Positions 17,230 through 25,604 of a stretch of DNA of 64,000 nt are shown one piece after another. The stretch spans positions 310,001 through 374,000 of the forward strand of contig NZ_ML769301.1 in NCBI RefSeq assembly GCF_009720385.1, given 5' to 3'. Positions within the stretch are counted from its first letter, which is position 1; each line of letters starts with the position of its first letter. The DNA is from Catellatospora vulcania (GTDB lineage Bacteria > Actinomycetota > Actinomycetes > Mycobacteriales > Micromonosporaceae). The notes under the pieces were generated by a model. That model was not told where the DNA came from. It did not search any database and was given only the letters and a program-made list of their open reading frames with translations. The position numbers were made by a program, and so were the translations under genes.

Positions 17230-17679
17230 GTGACACACCGCGTGTTCGTGCTCAACGGGCCCCGCCTCGACCTGCTGGGCCGGCCCGGCAACGACCTCCA
17301 CGGGAAGACCACGCTCGCCGACATCGAACACAGGTGTGCTCAACTGGCCGCGGAACTCGGCCTCGACCTGTTCTTCGCCCAGACCGACCAGGAGGACCGG
17401 CTCGTCGCCTGGGTGCACGAGGCGAAGGACGAGGCGGCGGCCGTCGTGGTCAATCCGGCAGATCTGGCCTACAGCTCAATCGCGCTGCTGGATGCCCTCG
17501 GCTTGCTGCACCAGCCGGTCGTGGAGGTGCACCTGGCGAACATCTTCCGGCCGGGACCGGACCAACGGCACCCGATCACCATCGCCCGGTCCTGGGGTTT
17601 CGTCGTCGGACTGGGACCGTCGGGGTACGAGCTGGCGCTGCGCGGCCTGGCCGGCCGACTCGCCGGCGAACGGCACTGA
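17230..17679 (+). CDS. Type II 3-dehydroquinate dehydratase homologue with altered active site
   Basis: Protein of 149 residues, the normal length and fold pattern for AroQ (dodecameric flavodoxin-like). The scaffold motifs are there: NGPRLDLLG (9-17), NPADLAYSSIALLDAL (75-90), VEVHLANIFRP (98-108) and GLGPSGYELALRGLA. Aligned without gaps to the M. tuberculosis enzyme (numbering from memory), Asn75 and His101 are kept, but Asn12 is Arg, Arg19 is Pro, the catalytic Tyr24 is His, His81 is Tyr and Arg112 is Gln. Ordinary dehydroquinase activity is therefore unlikely; a related reaction on another cyclic acid is more plausible. GTG 17230 follows GGGAGG (17218-17223). Next gene on the strand is the quinate/shikimate dehydrogenase homologue. 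Confidence 0.82.
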   Translation: MTHRVFVLNGPRLDLLGRPGNDLHGKTTLADIEHRCAQLAAELGLDLFFAQTDQEDRLVAWVHEAKDEAAAVVVNPADLAYSSIALLDALGLLHQPVVEVHLANIFRPGPDQRHPITIARSWGFVVGLGPSGYELALRGLAGRLAGERH

Positions 17680-17778
17680 ACCGACCGTCCACTCGCGCAG
17701 AACGGTGCACAGCCCTTGACTTCGCACACCCCCTTGTCGCTAATTAACGTACTAGCTCGTATAACAACGGGAGGCCTG

Positions 17779-18663
17779 GTGCCGGACGGACGGCGTTTCC
17801 TGGTGGGGCTCATCGGTTCCGACCTCGGTCCGTCGCTCAGCCCCGCGCTGCACGAGCGGGAGGCCGACGAGCTGGGCGTGCGCTACCTGTACCAGCGCAT
17901 CGACCTCGACTCGCTCGCCCTGGACGCCGAAGGCGTGGGCATGCTCGTGACCCAGGCCGCGCAGCTCGGATTCGCCGGACTGAACATCACGCACCCGTCC
18001 AAACAGGCGGTGGTGAAGTATCTCGACGAGCTGTCCGCCGACGCCGCGGCGCTGGGGGCGGTCAACACGGTGGTGTTCGGGCAGGGCCGAGCGGTCGGGC
18101 ACAACACCGACTGGTCCGGCTTCCTCACCGGCTTCCGGCGCGGCCTGGCCGACGCCGCGGTCGGCGACGTGGTGCTGCTGGGCGCCGGGGGAGCGGGCAC
18201 CGCGGTCGCCTTCGCCCTGGTGCGGCTCGGGGTGCGGGAGCTGACCGTGGTGGACCTGGTGGCCGACCGAGCCGAGCGCCTCGCCGAGGTGGTGCGGCGG
18301 GCCGCGCCCGACGACCGGCCGGTGACCGTCCACACCGCCCGGTCGGTCGAGCAGGCGCACGAGCGGCTGGCGGTGGCCGACGGGCTGGTCAACGCCACAC
18401 CTGTCGGCATGAGCCGGGACGGCGCGACGCCACTGCCGGCCGGGCTGCTGCGGGCCCGGATGTGGGTCGCGGACATCGTGTACCGGCCGCTGCTGACCGA
18501 GCTGCTGCGCCAGGCGCAGGTCGCGGGCTGCCGGACCCTCGACGGCGGCGGCATGGTCGTGGCTCAGGCCGCGGAGACGTTCCGCCTGATCACCGGCATA
18601 TCGCCGGACATCGAGCGGATGTACCGCCACTTCTCCGCCCTCACCGCCGCGGCGGCGACGTGA
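17779..18663 (+). CDS. Shikimate/quinate dehydrogenase (catabolic, NAD-type)
   Basis: AroE/QsuD-family enzyme of 294 residues. The substrate domain carries LNITHPSKQAV (catalytic Lys75) and GAVNTVVF, followed by GHNTDWSGF (catalytic Asp111). The Rossmann domain shows GAGGAGTAVA (135-144) and TVVDLVADRA, with Asp159 at the end of strand 2, which favours NAD over NADP; biosynthetic AroE normally has an Asn-Arg-Thr patch there. The THPxKQ and HNTDxSGF forms fit quinate/shikimate dehydrogenases of degradation pathways. It would oxidise quinate, shikimate or an analogue at C3. GTG 17779 has GGGAGG four bases upstream; a TTG at 17716 lacks a site. Confidence 0.85.
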   Translation: MPDGRRFLVGLIGSDLGPSLSPALHEREADELGVRYLYQRIDLDSLALDAEGVGMLVTQAAQLGFAGLNITHPSKQAVVKYLDELSADAAALGAVNTVVFGQGRAVGHNTDWSGFLTGFRRGLADAAVGDVVLLGAGGAGTAVAFALVRLGVRELTVVDLVADRAERLAEVVRRAAPDDRPVTVHTARSVEQAHERLAVADGLVNATPVGMSRDGATPLPAGLLRARMWVADIVYRPLLTELLRQAQVAGCRTLDGGGMVVAQAAETFRLITGISPDIERMYRHFSALTAAAAT

Positions 18664-18687
18664 CGGAGAGGGGGATCGCGCCGGATG

Positions 18688-19872
18688 TCAGGACCCGGAC
18701 TTGCGCCAGCGCCGGGTGATCTCGGCGAGTTCGTCGTTGTGCTCGCCGAGCAGCGGTGGCGCGTCGGCGGGATGCAGCGGCTGACCGTCGACCAGCACGC
18801 CCGTGCCGGACAGGCGCAGCCGCCGGTCCGTGGCCCCGCCCGGGAAGCGCACGTCTGCGAAGAACCGGCGGTGGGCGAGCTGGTCCAGCTCGACGGCCTG
18901 CGGGACGGTCAGGATCCGGGCGGCGGGCACGCCGATCCGGTTGAGTTCCTGCTCCCAGGCCAGTGCGGTGCGGGCCTGCAGGGCGTCATTCAGCTCCGCG
19001 TTGAGCTCGTCGCGGTGCGCCTTGCGCTGCTCGCGCTCGGCGAAGCGCGGGTCGGTCACCAGGTCCGGCCGGCCGAGGCAGCGACACAGGCTCTCGAACT
19101 GCTCCTGCCGGTTGGCCGCGATGTTGAGCGGGCCGTCGGCGGCGTGGAAGGTGCCGGACGGGGCGGCGGTGGGGTTCTGGTTGCCCATCGCCCGGGGCGG
19201 CACCCCGCCGACCAGATGGTTGGACACCGCCCAGCCCATCGCCGAGACGGACGCCTCCAGCATCGACACGTCCAGGTAGGAGCCGAGTCCGTGGCGCTCC
19301 CGGCCGGCGATCGCGCCCGTGACGGCCAGTGCCGCGGTGAGTCCGCCGAGCGTGTCACTGATGGGGAAGCCGACCCGAAGCGGCGCGGTGTCCTCGGTGC
19401 CGGTGATGCTCATCATCCCGGACAATCCCTGGATGACCTGGTCGTACGCGGGAGCCTGGCTCATCGGCCCGGTCTGGCCGAAGCCGCTGATCGCGCAGTA
19501 GACCAGCCGTGGATTCAGTTCCCGCAGCTGATCCCAGCCGAAGCCGATCCGGGCCAGCACACCGGCGCGGAAGTTCTCCACCAGCACGTCCGCGGCCGCG
19601 ACCAGTTCCGCGAAGCAGGCCCGGTCGGCGTCGTCCTTGAGGTCGAGCTCCACCGACTTCTTGCCCGCGTTCTGGGCGAGGAACGACGCGCCCAGCGCGG
19701 CCTCGTTGAGTTCGGGATCGGGGCCCAGGCGGCGGGCGAGGTCACCTACGCCGGGGATCTCGACCTTGACGACCTCGGCGCCGAGCAGGGCGAGCTGATA
19801 GGTGCAGTACGGTCCGGCGAGCACATTGGTCAGGTCGATCACGCGGATGCCGGCAAGCGGTCGCTGCGCCAT
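18688..19872 (-). CDS. CaiB/BaiF class III CoA-transferase
   Basis: Class III CoA-transferase of 394 residues, the typical length, forming an interlocked dimer. It starts LAGIRVIDLTNVLAGPYCT; the catalytic Asp is in AYDQVIQGLSG (Asp144), followed by RVGFPISDTLGGLTAALAV and SYLDVSMLEASVSAMGWAV. It moves CoA between an acyl-CoA donor and a carboxylic acid, probably priming the island's substrate or an intermediate for the citryl-CoA-lyase-like enzyme. It converges on the dehydrogenase gene (25-base gap) and lies downstream of the IclR gene on the same strand, likely co-transcribed with it. Confidence 0.88.
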   Translation of the reverse strand: MAQRPLAGIRVIDLTNVLAGPYCTYQLALLGAEVVKVEIPGVGDLARRLGPDPELNEAALGASFLAQNAGKKSVELDLKDDADRACFAELVAAADVLVENFRAGVLARIGFGWDQLRELNPRLVYCAISGFGQTGPMSQAPAYDQVIQGLSGMMSITGTEDTAPLRVGFPISDTLGGLTAALAVTGAIAGRERHGLGSYLDVSMLEASVSAMGWAVSNHLVGGVPPRAMGNQNPTAAPSGTFHAADGPLNIAANRQEQFESLCRCLGRPDLVTDPRFAEREQRKAHRDELNAELNDALQARTALAWEQELNRIGVPAARILTVPQAVELDQLAHRRFFADVRFPGGATDRRLRLSGTGVLVDGQPLHPADAPPLLGEHNDELAEITRRWRKSGS

Positions 19873-19926
19873 GCATGGTCTCCTCGGGTGGGCTGGCTGA
19901 CACGGGGCACGCCGGCGCGGCGCGCC

Positions 19927-20769
19927 CTAGAGGGATGTGCCGAGCGGGTGGTCGAAGCCGCGCTCGGACACCTGCTGGGCCATCCGCTTCACTTCCGCCG
20001 CGAACTCGGCTACGCGGGCCTCGGTGAAGCGCAGCGTCGGCCCGCTCAGGCTGAGCGCGGCGACGACCGCGCCGGAGCGGCCCAGGATCGGGGCGGCCAC
20101 CGCCGACAGGCCCTCGTCGCGTTCGCCGTGGCTGACGGCGTACCCGGCGACGGCGGCTTCGTCGATCCACTCCTGCAGGCGTTTGACGTGGCCGGGGCCG
20201 TAGGGCGAGCTGCGGGCGACGCGGGCCAGCAGCGCGGGGCTCGCGTCGCGCAGCAGCACCTTGGCGGTGGCCCCGGCCCAGAGCGGGAGCTCGTCGCCGA
20301 CGTGCACGACGTGGCGCAGCGCCTGCGGGCTCTCCTGCTGGGCGATGCAGACCCGGAAGACGTCGCGGGCCACGTAGACGTTGACCGTCTCGCGCTGGCG
20401 CGCCGCGAGCTCGCGCATGCCGCGCTGGGTCTCCGGAGGCAGTTCCCAGCTGCTGTGCGCCAGATGCGCCCAGCGCCACAGGCCGGGGCCGGCCATGTAG
20501 CCGCTCGCGGTCGCCCAGAGCAGGCCGCTCTGCTCCAGCGTCGAGACCAGACGGATCACCGTGGTCTTCGCCAGGCCGGTGGCCTCGGTGATCTCGCGGA
20601 CCGTCACGGTCGGCCGCTCGGCCGTGAGCAGCGTGAGGATGTCCAATGCCCGCTGGACGCTGCGCACCCCCTGCTGGTCACCGCCCTCGGCGGCCGACTG
20701 CGGTGCTGCGGCCTGCTCGTCTTCCGCCGCGCGCTGCCGGCCGGCCGCTCTGTTCGTTGCCGCCCCCAC
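19927..20769 (-). CDS. IclR-family transcriptional regulator
   Basis: DNA-binding regulator of 280 residues. After an Ala/Glu-rich leader of about 33 residues comes the winged helix (VQRALDILTLLTAERPTVTV, EITEATGLAKTTVIRLVSTL), then the IclR effector domain (GMRELAARQRETVNVYVARD, GAVVAALSLSGPTLRFTEAR). GTG 20769 is the first in-frame start with a GAGG upstream; a shorter start within the leader is possible. IclR proteins commonly control aromatic and shikimate catabolism. It is divergent from the aldehyde dehydrogenase gene across 209 bases that include a dyad (20938-20951), so it probably governs the island. Confidence 0.88.
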   Translation of the reverse strand: MGAATNRAAGRQRAAEDEQAAAPQSAAEGGDQQGVRSVQRALDILTLLTAERPTVTVREITEATGLAKTTVIRLVSTLEQSGLLWATASGYMAGPGLWRWAHLAHSSWELPPETQRGMRELAARQRETVNVYVARDVFRVCIAQQESPQALRHVVHVGDELPLWAGATAKVLLRDASPALLARVARSSPYGPGHVKRLQEWIDEAAVAGYAVSHGERDEGLSAVAAPILGRSGAVVAALSLSGPTLRFTEARVAEFAAEVKRMAQQVSERGFDHPLGTSL

Positions 20770-20937
20770 GGTTCCTCGCTCTCTTCACGTTCCTGCCGAT
20801 GGACTGCGGATGAGCATCCCATCACGACCCTCGATGACCTGCGGGCCTGGCGGCGCCTTCACGCGTCCGTAACGTTCCGGACTCGACCCCTTGCTAGATC
20901 CAGCGGACGCCCGTACGTTACACCCAGTCCGTAGAGC

Positions 20938-20963
20938 GGTCCAGTAGAACCACAGAGTGGTCC
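20938..20963. promoter_or_regulatory. Candidate IclR operator upstream of aldehyde dehydrogenase
   Basis: GGTCCAGTAGAACC (20938-20951) is an imperfect 14-bp palindrome, 10 of 14 positions symmetric, and runs directly into CCACAGAGTGGTCC. It lies between the IclR gene and the aldehyde dehydrogenase start and shares a half-site with the 17.09 kb promoter region. Confidence 0.4.
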
Positions 20964-20978
20964 ACGAAGGAGGATCAG

Positions 20979-22457
20979 GTGCTCGACGCCATTCTCAAGC
21001 CGTCCGCAGATGCGGTGTACACGGCTGCCGCACTGGTCGCCGGGAACTGGATCGTGGATGGACCGTACGACGAGCGAATGGGACCGTACGTCCGCACCGT
21101 GGTCAGCAGGGCACCCGTTGCCGCGGCGACCGATGTGGATGCCGTGGCGGCCTACGCGCGCGGTGCGGCCCGGCACATGGCACGGCTGGCCCCGGCGGCC
21201 CGCGCGGACATCCTGGAGGCCGCGGCCCGGCTGGCCCAGGCGCATCGCGCCGAGATCGCCCACCTCATCGCCCTGGAGCTGGGCAAGCCGCTGCGCGACG
21301 GGCTGGGCGAGATGGACCGGGTGGCCGACACGTTCACGGTCTGCGCGGCCGAGGCGCGCCAGATCGGCGGTGAGGTGCTGCCGGTCGCGGGCTGGCGACG
21401 GGGGATCGGCAACACCGCGCTGACCTACCGCGCGCCGGCGGGCGTGGCGCTGGCGATCACGCCGTTCAACGCCCCGGCCAACCTGCTGGCGCACAAGCTC
21501 GGCGCGTCTTTCGCGGCGGGCAACACGACCATCGTGAAGGCCCCGCCGCAGGCGCCGGCGGTCTCCGCGGCTGTGGTCGCGCTGCTGATCGAGGCCGGTG
21601 CGCCCCTGCCGGCCGTGCAGCTGCTGCACGGCGGCGGCGACGTCGGGGCGGCTTTGTGCGCGCTGACCGAGGTCAGCGTGATCAGCTTCACCGGCAGCGC
21701 GGCGACCGGCGCGGCCGTGGCCCGCGCGGCCGGCGCGAAGCGGCTCGTGCTGGAGCTGGGCGGCAACGCCGCCACCATCGTGTGCGAGGACGCCGACATC
21801 GCCGCCGCGGCCCGGGTCTGTGCCCGCACCGGCTACTCCAACTCCGGTCAGAGCTGCATCTCGGTGCAGCGGGTGTACGTGCACCGCGACCGCTACGCGC
21901 AGTTCCTGGACGTGCTCACCGCCGAGGTCGAGACCCTGGTGGTCGGCGATCCGCTCGACCCCGCCACCGACGTCGGCTCCATGGTGGACGAGACGGCCGC
22001 GCAGCGCGTGGTGTCGTGGGCCGCCGAGGCGGTGGACGGCGGAGCCTCGATCACGACCGGCGGCCATCGCGACGGCGCGACCGTGTTCCCCACCGTCGTG
22101 GCCGGACCGCCCGCCGACGCGGCCGTCGTGGTGCACGAGGTGTTCGGGGCGCTGGTGGCGGTGCTGCCCTACGACGACTTCGACGCCGTCCTGGCCGACT
22201 GCAACGACAGCCGCTACGGCCTGCAGGCCGGACTGTTCACCCGGGACCTCGGCCGGGTCTTCACCGCGTGGCGCGAGCTGGAGGTCGGCGGGCTCGTGGT
22301 CAACGGATCCTCCAACTTCCGCCTCGACCACGTGCCCTTCGGCGGGGTGAAGGACTCCGGCTTCGGCCGCGAGTCCCCCCGCCTGATGATCGAGGACTTC
22401 ACCACGGTGAAGACCATGCTGCTGCGCGGCATGTCGATCTGGGGTGAGCACGGGTGA
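20979..22457 (+). CDS. NAD(P)-dependent aldehyde dehydrogenase
   Basis: ALDH-superfamily enzyme of 492 residues, full length. Active-site features are complete: Asn164 in ITPFNAPAN, Glu259 in LVLELGGNA and the nucleophile Cys293 in NSGQSCIS; the cofactor-loop region holds ISFTGSAATGAAV. GTG 20979 follows AAGGAGGA (20967-20974), the best ribosome site in the island, so strong translation is expected. It is the first gene of a long plus-strand run (ALDH, ThDP enzyme, binding protein, permeases, ATPases). It would oxidise an aldehyde, perhaps the product released by the ThDP enzyme next to it, to an acid or acyl-CoA. The specific aldehyde cannot be told. Confidence 0.88.
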   Translation: MLDAILKPSADAVYTAAALVAGNWIVDGPYDERMGPYVRTVVSRAPVAAATDVDAVAAYARGAARHMARLAPAARADILEAAARLAQAHRAEIAHLIALELGKPLRDGLGEMDRVADTFTVCAAEARQIGGEVLPVAGWRRGIGNTALTYRAPAGVALAITPFNAPANLLAHKLGASFAAGNTTIVKAPPQAPAVSAAVVALLIEAGAPLPAVQLLHGGGDVGAALCALTEVSVISFTGSAATGAAVARAAGAKRLVLELGGNAATIVCEDADIAAAARVCARTGYSNSGQSCISVQRVYVHRDRYAQFLDVLTAEVETLVVGDPLDPATDVGSMVDETAAQRVVSWAAEAVDGGASITTGGHRDGATVFPTVVAGPPADAAVVVHEVFGALVAVLPYDDFDAVLADCNDSRYGLQAGLFTRDLGRVFTAWRELEVGGLVVNGSSNFRLDHVPFGGVKDSGFGRESPRLMIEDFTTVKTMLLRGMSIWGEHG

Positions 22458-22489
22458 GCAGCCCTCGTACGAGCGACAGAGGAGCACCG

Positions 22490-24271
22490 ATGAGCACAGA
22501 CACCCAGACCCGGCTGCCCGCCGACGACGTCGCGGGCGGCACCGGCGCCCTCGCCATGGCCCGGCAGCTCCAGGCGTACGGCGTCGAGTACGTGTTCGGC
22601 ACCTGCGGCCACACCAACATCGCGCTGCTGGCCGCGTTCGACGAGGTCGGCATCGAGTTCGTGATCGCCCGGCACGAGCAGGCCGCAGCGCACGCCGCCG
22701 ACGGGTACGCCCGGGTGTCCGGCAAGCCAGGCGTGCTGCTGGTGCACGTCGGCCCCGGCATGATGAACGCCGTCACCGGGGTGGCCACCGCCGCGCTGGA
22801 CTCGGTGCCCCTGGTGACCATCGCCGGGGACGTGCCGTCCTACCTGCACGGCAGGCACCCGCACCAAGAGGTCAACCTGCACGCCGACGCCGACCAGACG
22901 GCGATCTTCCGGCCCTTCGTCAAGCGGGCCTGGCACGCGCACCGGGTCGAGGACCTGCCGCGCTTCACCGAGCGCGCGTTCTGGACCGCGACCTCCGGCC
23001 GACCCGGAGCGGTGCTGCTCAACGTCCCGATGGACCTGTTCTCCCGGCCGCTGCCCGACCGGCACACCGCCCGCCACCCGCTGCCCGTGCAGACGACGGC
23101 CCCGGCGCTTCCGGCGGACGACGCGGCACGCATCGCCCGTGAGCTGGTGTCGGCGCGGCAGCCGCTCATCTACCTCGGCGGCGGCCTGAGCCGCGGCGCC
23201 GGGCGCGCAGCCCTGCTCACGCTCGCCGAGCACCTCGACATCCCCATCGCACACTCCCTCATGGCCAAGGGTGCCGTCCCCGACGAGCACCCGCTGCTGC
23301 TGGGCATGCCCGGCTTCTGGGGCACCGAGAGCACCAACGGCTACGCGCTGCACGCCGACGTCGTGCTCGCCATCGGCACCCGCTTCGCCGAGACCGACGC
23401 CAGCTCCTGGGATCCCGCCTACACCTGGCGTTTCCCGCCGTCGCGGCTGATCCAGATCGACATCGACCCGGCCGAGATCGGGCGCAACTACCCGGTCGAG
23501 ATCGGCGTGGTGGCCGACGCGACTCTGGCGGTGCAGGCGATCACCGGGCAGGTGCTCGACCAGCTGCCCCAGGGCCGGTCGCGGCCCGAGCTGCGAGCCG
23601 ACATCGCGGCCGCCCGGTCGGCGCTGTTCGCCGGGAGCGCGGAGCGCGGCCGCAGCGACCAGTTCCCGCTGCGCCCGGAGCGCATCCTCGCCGACGTGCG
23701 GGCCGCCCTGCCGGCCGACGCGATCCTGGTGACCGACGTCGGCTGGAACAAGAACGGCGTCGCGCAGTGCTACCCGCTGCCCGCCGAGGGCCGGTTCATC
23801 ACCCCCGGCGGCGCGTCGACGATGGGCTTCGGCCCGGCCGCGGCGCTGGGCGTGCAGCTGGCCGCACCGGACAAGGTCGTCGTGGCGCTCATCGGCGACG
23901 GCGGGATGAGCGCGCAGCTGCCCGCGCTGCCGATGGCCGTCGAGCGCGGGCTGCCGGTGATCTTCCTGGTGATGAACAACCGCGCCCACGGCACCATCGC
24001 GGACCTGCAGGCGGCGAACTTCGGCCGCAGCTACGGCTGCGAGTTCCGCGACCCCGACGGCAACCCCTACAGCCCCGACTTCGCCGCGCTCGGCCGGGCC
24101 TGCGGCGCCGACGGCTACGACATCGCGCAGCCGGCGGACCTCGTAGCCGCGCTGCGTACGGCAGTGCAGCGGCGCCGACCGGCGGTCCTGGACGTGCCCA
24201 TGGTCAACGAGCCGGTGCCGACCCCGGGGCACTGGAACATCAAGGACATCTACCACGGCGTATTCGAGTGA
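22490..24271 (+). CDS. Thiamine-diphosphate-dependent C-C lyase/ligase (acetolactate-synthase-like)
   Basis: ThDP enzyme of 593 residues with the three standard domains. The activating Glu63 is in ARHEQAAAHAADGYAR; the central domain follows with IYLGGGLSRGAG; and the cofactor domain holds VALIGDGGMSAQLPALPMAV, followed by the metal-binding Asn-Asn of VMNNRAHGT. It resembles acetolactate synthase large subunits and sulfoacetaldehyde acetyltransferase, but the GTCGHTNIALLAAF opening is also reminiscent of ring-cleaving IolD-type dione hydrolases. No regulatory small subunit is nearby, so a biosynthetic role is unlikely. ATG 22490 with AGAGGA upstream is preferred over GTG 22454. A decarboxylation or ring C-C cleavage step is inferred. 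Confidence 0.83.
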   Translation: MSTDTQTRLPADDVAGGTGALAMARQLQAYGVEYVFGTCGHTNIALLAAFDEVGIEFVIARHEQAAAHAADGYARVSGKPGVLLVHVGPGMMNAVTGVATAALDSVPLVTIAGDVPSYLHGRHPHQEVNLHADADQTAIFRPFVKRAWHAHRVEDLPRFTERAFWTATSGRPGAVLLNVPMDLFSRPLPDRHTARHPLPVQTTAPALPADDAARIARELVSARQPLIYLGGGLSRGAGRAALLTLAEHLDIPIAHSLMAKGAVPDEHPLLLGMPGFWGTESTNGYALHADVVLAIGTRFAETDASSWDPAYTWRFPPSRLIQIDIDPAEIGRNYPVEIGVVADATLAVQAITGQVLDQLPQGRSRPELRADIAAARSALFAGSAERGRSDQFPLRPERILADVRAALPADAILVTDVGWNKNGVAQCYPLPAEGRFITPGGASTMGFGPAAALGVQLAAPDKVVVALIGDGGMSAQLPALPMAVERGLPVIFLVMNNRAHGTIADLQAANFGRSYGCEFRDPDGNPYSPDFAALGRACGADGYDIAQPADLVAALRTAVQRRRPAVLDVPMVNEPVPTPGHWNIKDIYHGVFE

Positions 24272-24364
24272 AACCCGCACGTCCACCCCGGGCGTGAGCC
24301 CAGCACCGCGTCCCACCCGTAACGCATCCCGTCTCCGTTCCTCCCCACAACAGAGGTGATGTGC

Positions 24365-25519
24365 ATGTTCTCGTCCCTGCGGCGCCGTGCCGCCGTCATG
24401 CTCCTCGGACTCGCCCTTCCGGTCGCCCTCGCGGCCTGCTCCGCACCCGGCGGTGACCAGGGCGACGCGCAGAAGTCCGACGGCCCAATCAAGATCGCGC
24501 TGGTCGACGCGCAGAGCGGCCAGCTCAGCTCGCTGGGAGCCTGGGAGCTCAAGGGCGCCCGCCTGGCCATCGACGAGTGGAACGCGGCCGGCGGCATCAA
24601 CGGCCGGCAGATCGAGCTCGGCGTCTTCGACGACCAGGGCGACCCGACCGTGGGCACCAACCTGGCCCGGAAGATCGCCAGCGAGGGGTACATCGCGATG
24701 ATCGGCACCGCCGAGAGCGCGGTCACCATCGCCATGGCCCCGATCCTGCGCGACTCCAAGATCCCGAACATCACCTCCGGCCAGTCGCCCGGCCTGGTCG
24801 CCGTGAAGAGCCCGTTCCTGTTCCTCAACGGCCCCACCAGCGTCACCTACGACGAGACCCTCGCCAAGTACATCGTGGACACCAAGGGGCTCAAGAAGAT
24901 CGCGATGATCACGAACAACGGCGGCTACGGCAAGGGCGAGCACGACGCGTTCACCAAGTCGCTGGCGGCCCGCGGCGTGACGCCGATCGAGGACCAGGTC
25001 GTCACCGCCGACCAGAAGGACTTCAGCGCCGCGCTCACCACGATCCGGCAGAAGAACCCCGAGGTCATCTTCATCGGTGCGGAGGAGGTCCAGTCCGGCC
25101 TGATCGTCAAGCAGGCCCGTGACCTCGGCATCACCGTCCCGTTCGCCGGTGCGGCCCCGCAGGGCACGCCGGTGTTCGCCGACACGGCCGGCACGGCCAA
25201 CGTGGAGGGCACCATAGTCAGCTCGCCGTACCTGAGCAACGAGGTCAGCGAGGCGTCGAAGAAGTTCGCCGCGGCGTACAAGGCGAAGTTCAACGAGGAC
25301 GCCGAGATGCACGGCGCGAAGGCATACGACGGCACGCAGATCCTGCTCAACGCGCTGAAGACCAGCAACGTGGCGACCGGCCAGGCGCTGGCCGACGCGA
25401 TCCGGGCCACCAAGTACGCCGGCCTGCTGGGCGACTTCGCCTTCGACGACACCGGCGTGGGCATCTTCGCCACCAGGATCGGCACGATCCAGGGCGGCAA
25501 GCTGGTCGCCGCCGGCTGA
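24365..25519 (+). CDS. Liv-type ABC transporter substrate-binding lipoprotein
   Basis: Extracytoplasmic binding protein of 384 residues, type I periplasmic-binding fold (branched-chain-amino-acid family). The signal ends in lipobox LAAC (VALAACSAPGG). The mature protein starts PIKIALVDAQSGQLSSLGAW, then GARLAIDEWNAAGGINGRQI, the typical opening of this family, which also binds aromatic acids, urea and amides. AGAGG sits eight bases before ATG 24365; ATG 24359 is an alternative. It is followed by both permeases and ATPases in one run, so it is the receptor of the importer that presumably brings in the island's substrate. Confidence 0.9.
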   Translation: MFSSLRRRAAVMLLGLALPVALAACSAPGGDQGDAQKSDGPIKIALVDAQSGQLSSLGAWELKGARLAIDEWNAAGGINGRQIELGVFDDQGDPTVGTNLARKIASEGYIAMIGTAESAVTIAMAPILRDSKIPNITSGQSPGLVAVKSPFLFLNGPTSVTYDETLAKYIVDTKGLKKIAMITNNGGYGKGEHDAFTKSLAARGVTPIEDQVVTADQKDFSAALTTIRQKNPEVIFIGAEEVQSGLIVKQARDLGITVPFAGAAPQGTPVFADTAGTANVEGTIVSSPYLSNEVSEASKKFAAAYKAKFNEDAEMHGAKAYDGTQILLNALKTSNVATGQALADAIRATKYAGLLGDFAFDDTGVGIFATRIGTIQGGKLVAAG

Positions 25520-25604
25520 TCCGCCGAGCGGTCGCCGCGAGCGGGTCTCCCGCACGCGGCGGCCGCTCCCGTTCCCCGGCTTCGCTCTGCGCACAGGGAG
25601 TGCC

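Noticed and set aside
18685-20934. Open frame of 749 codons on the plus strand
   Set aside because: Antisense to the CoA-transferase and IclR genes, both with clear family motifs. Composition is that of a shadow frame.
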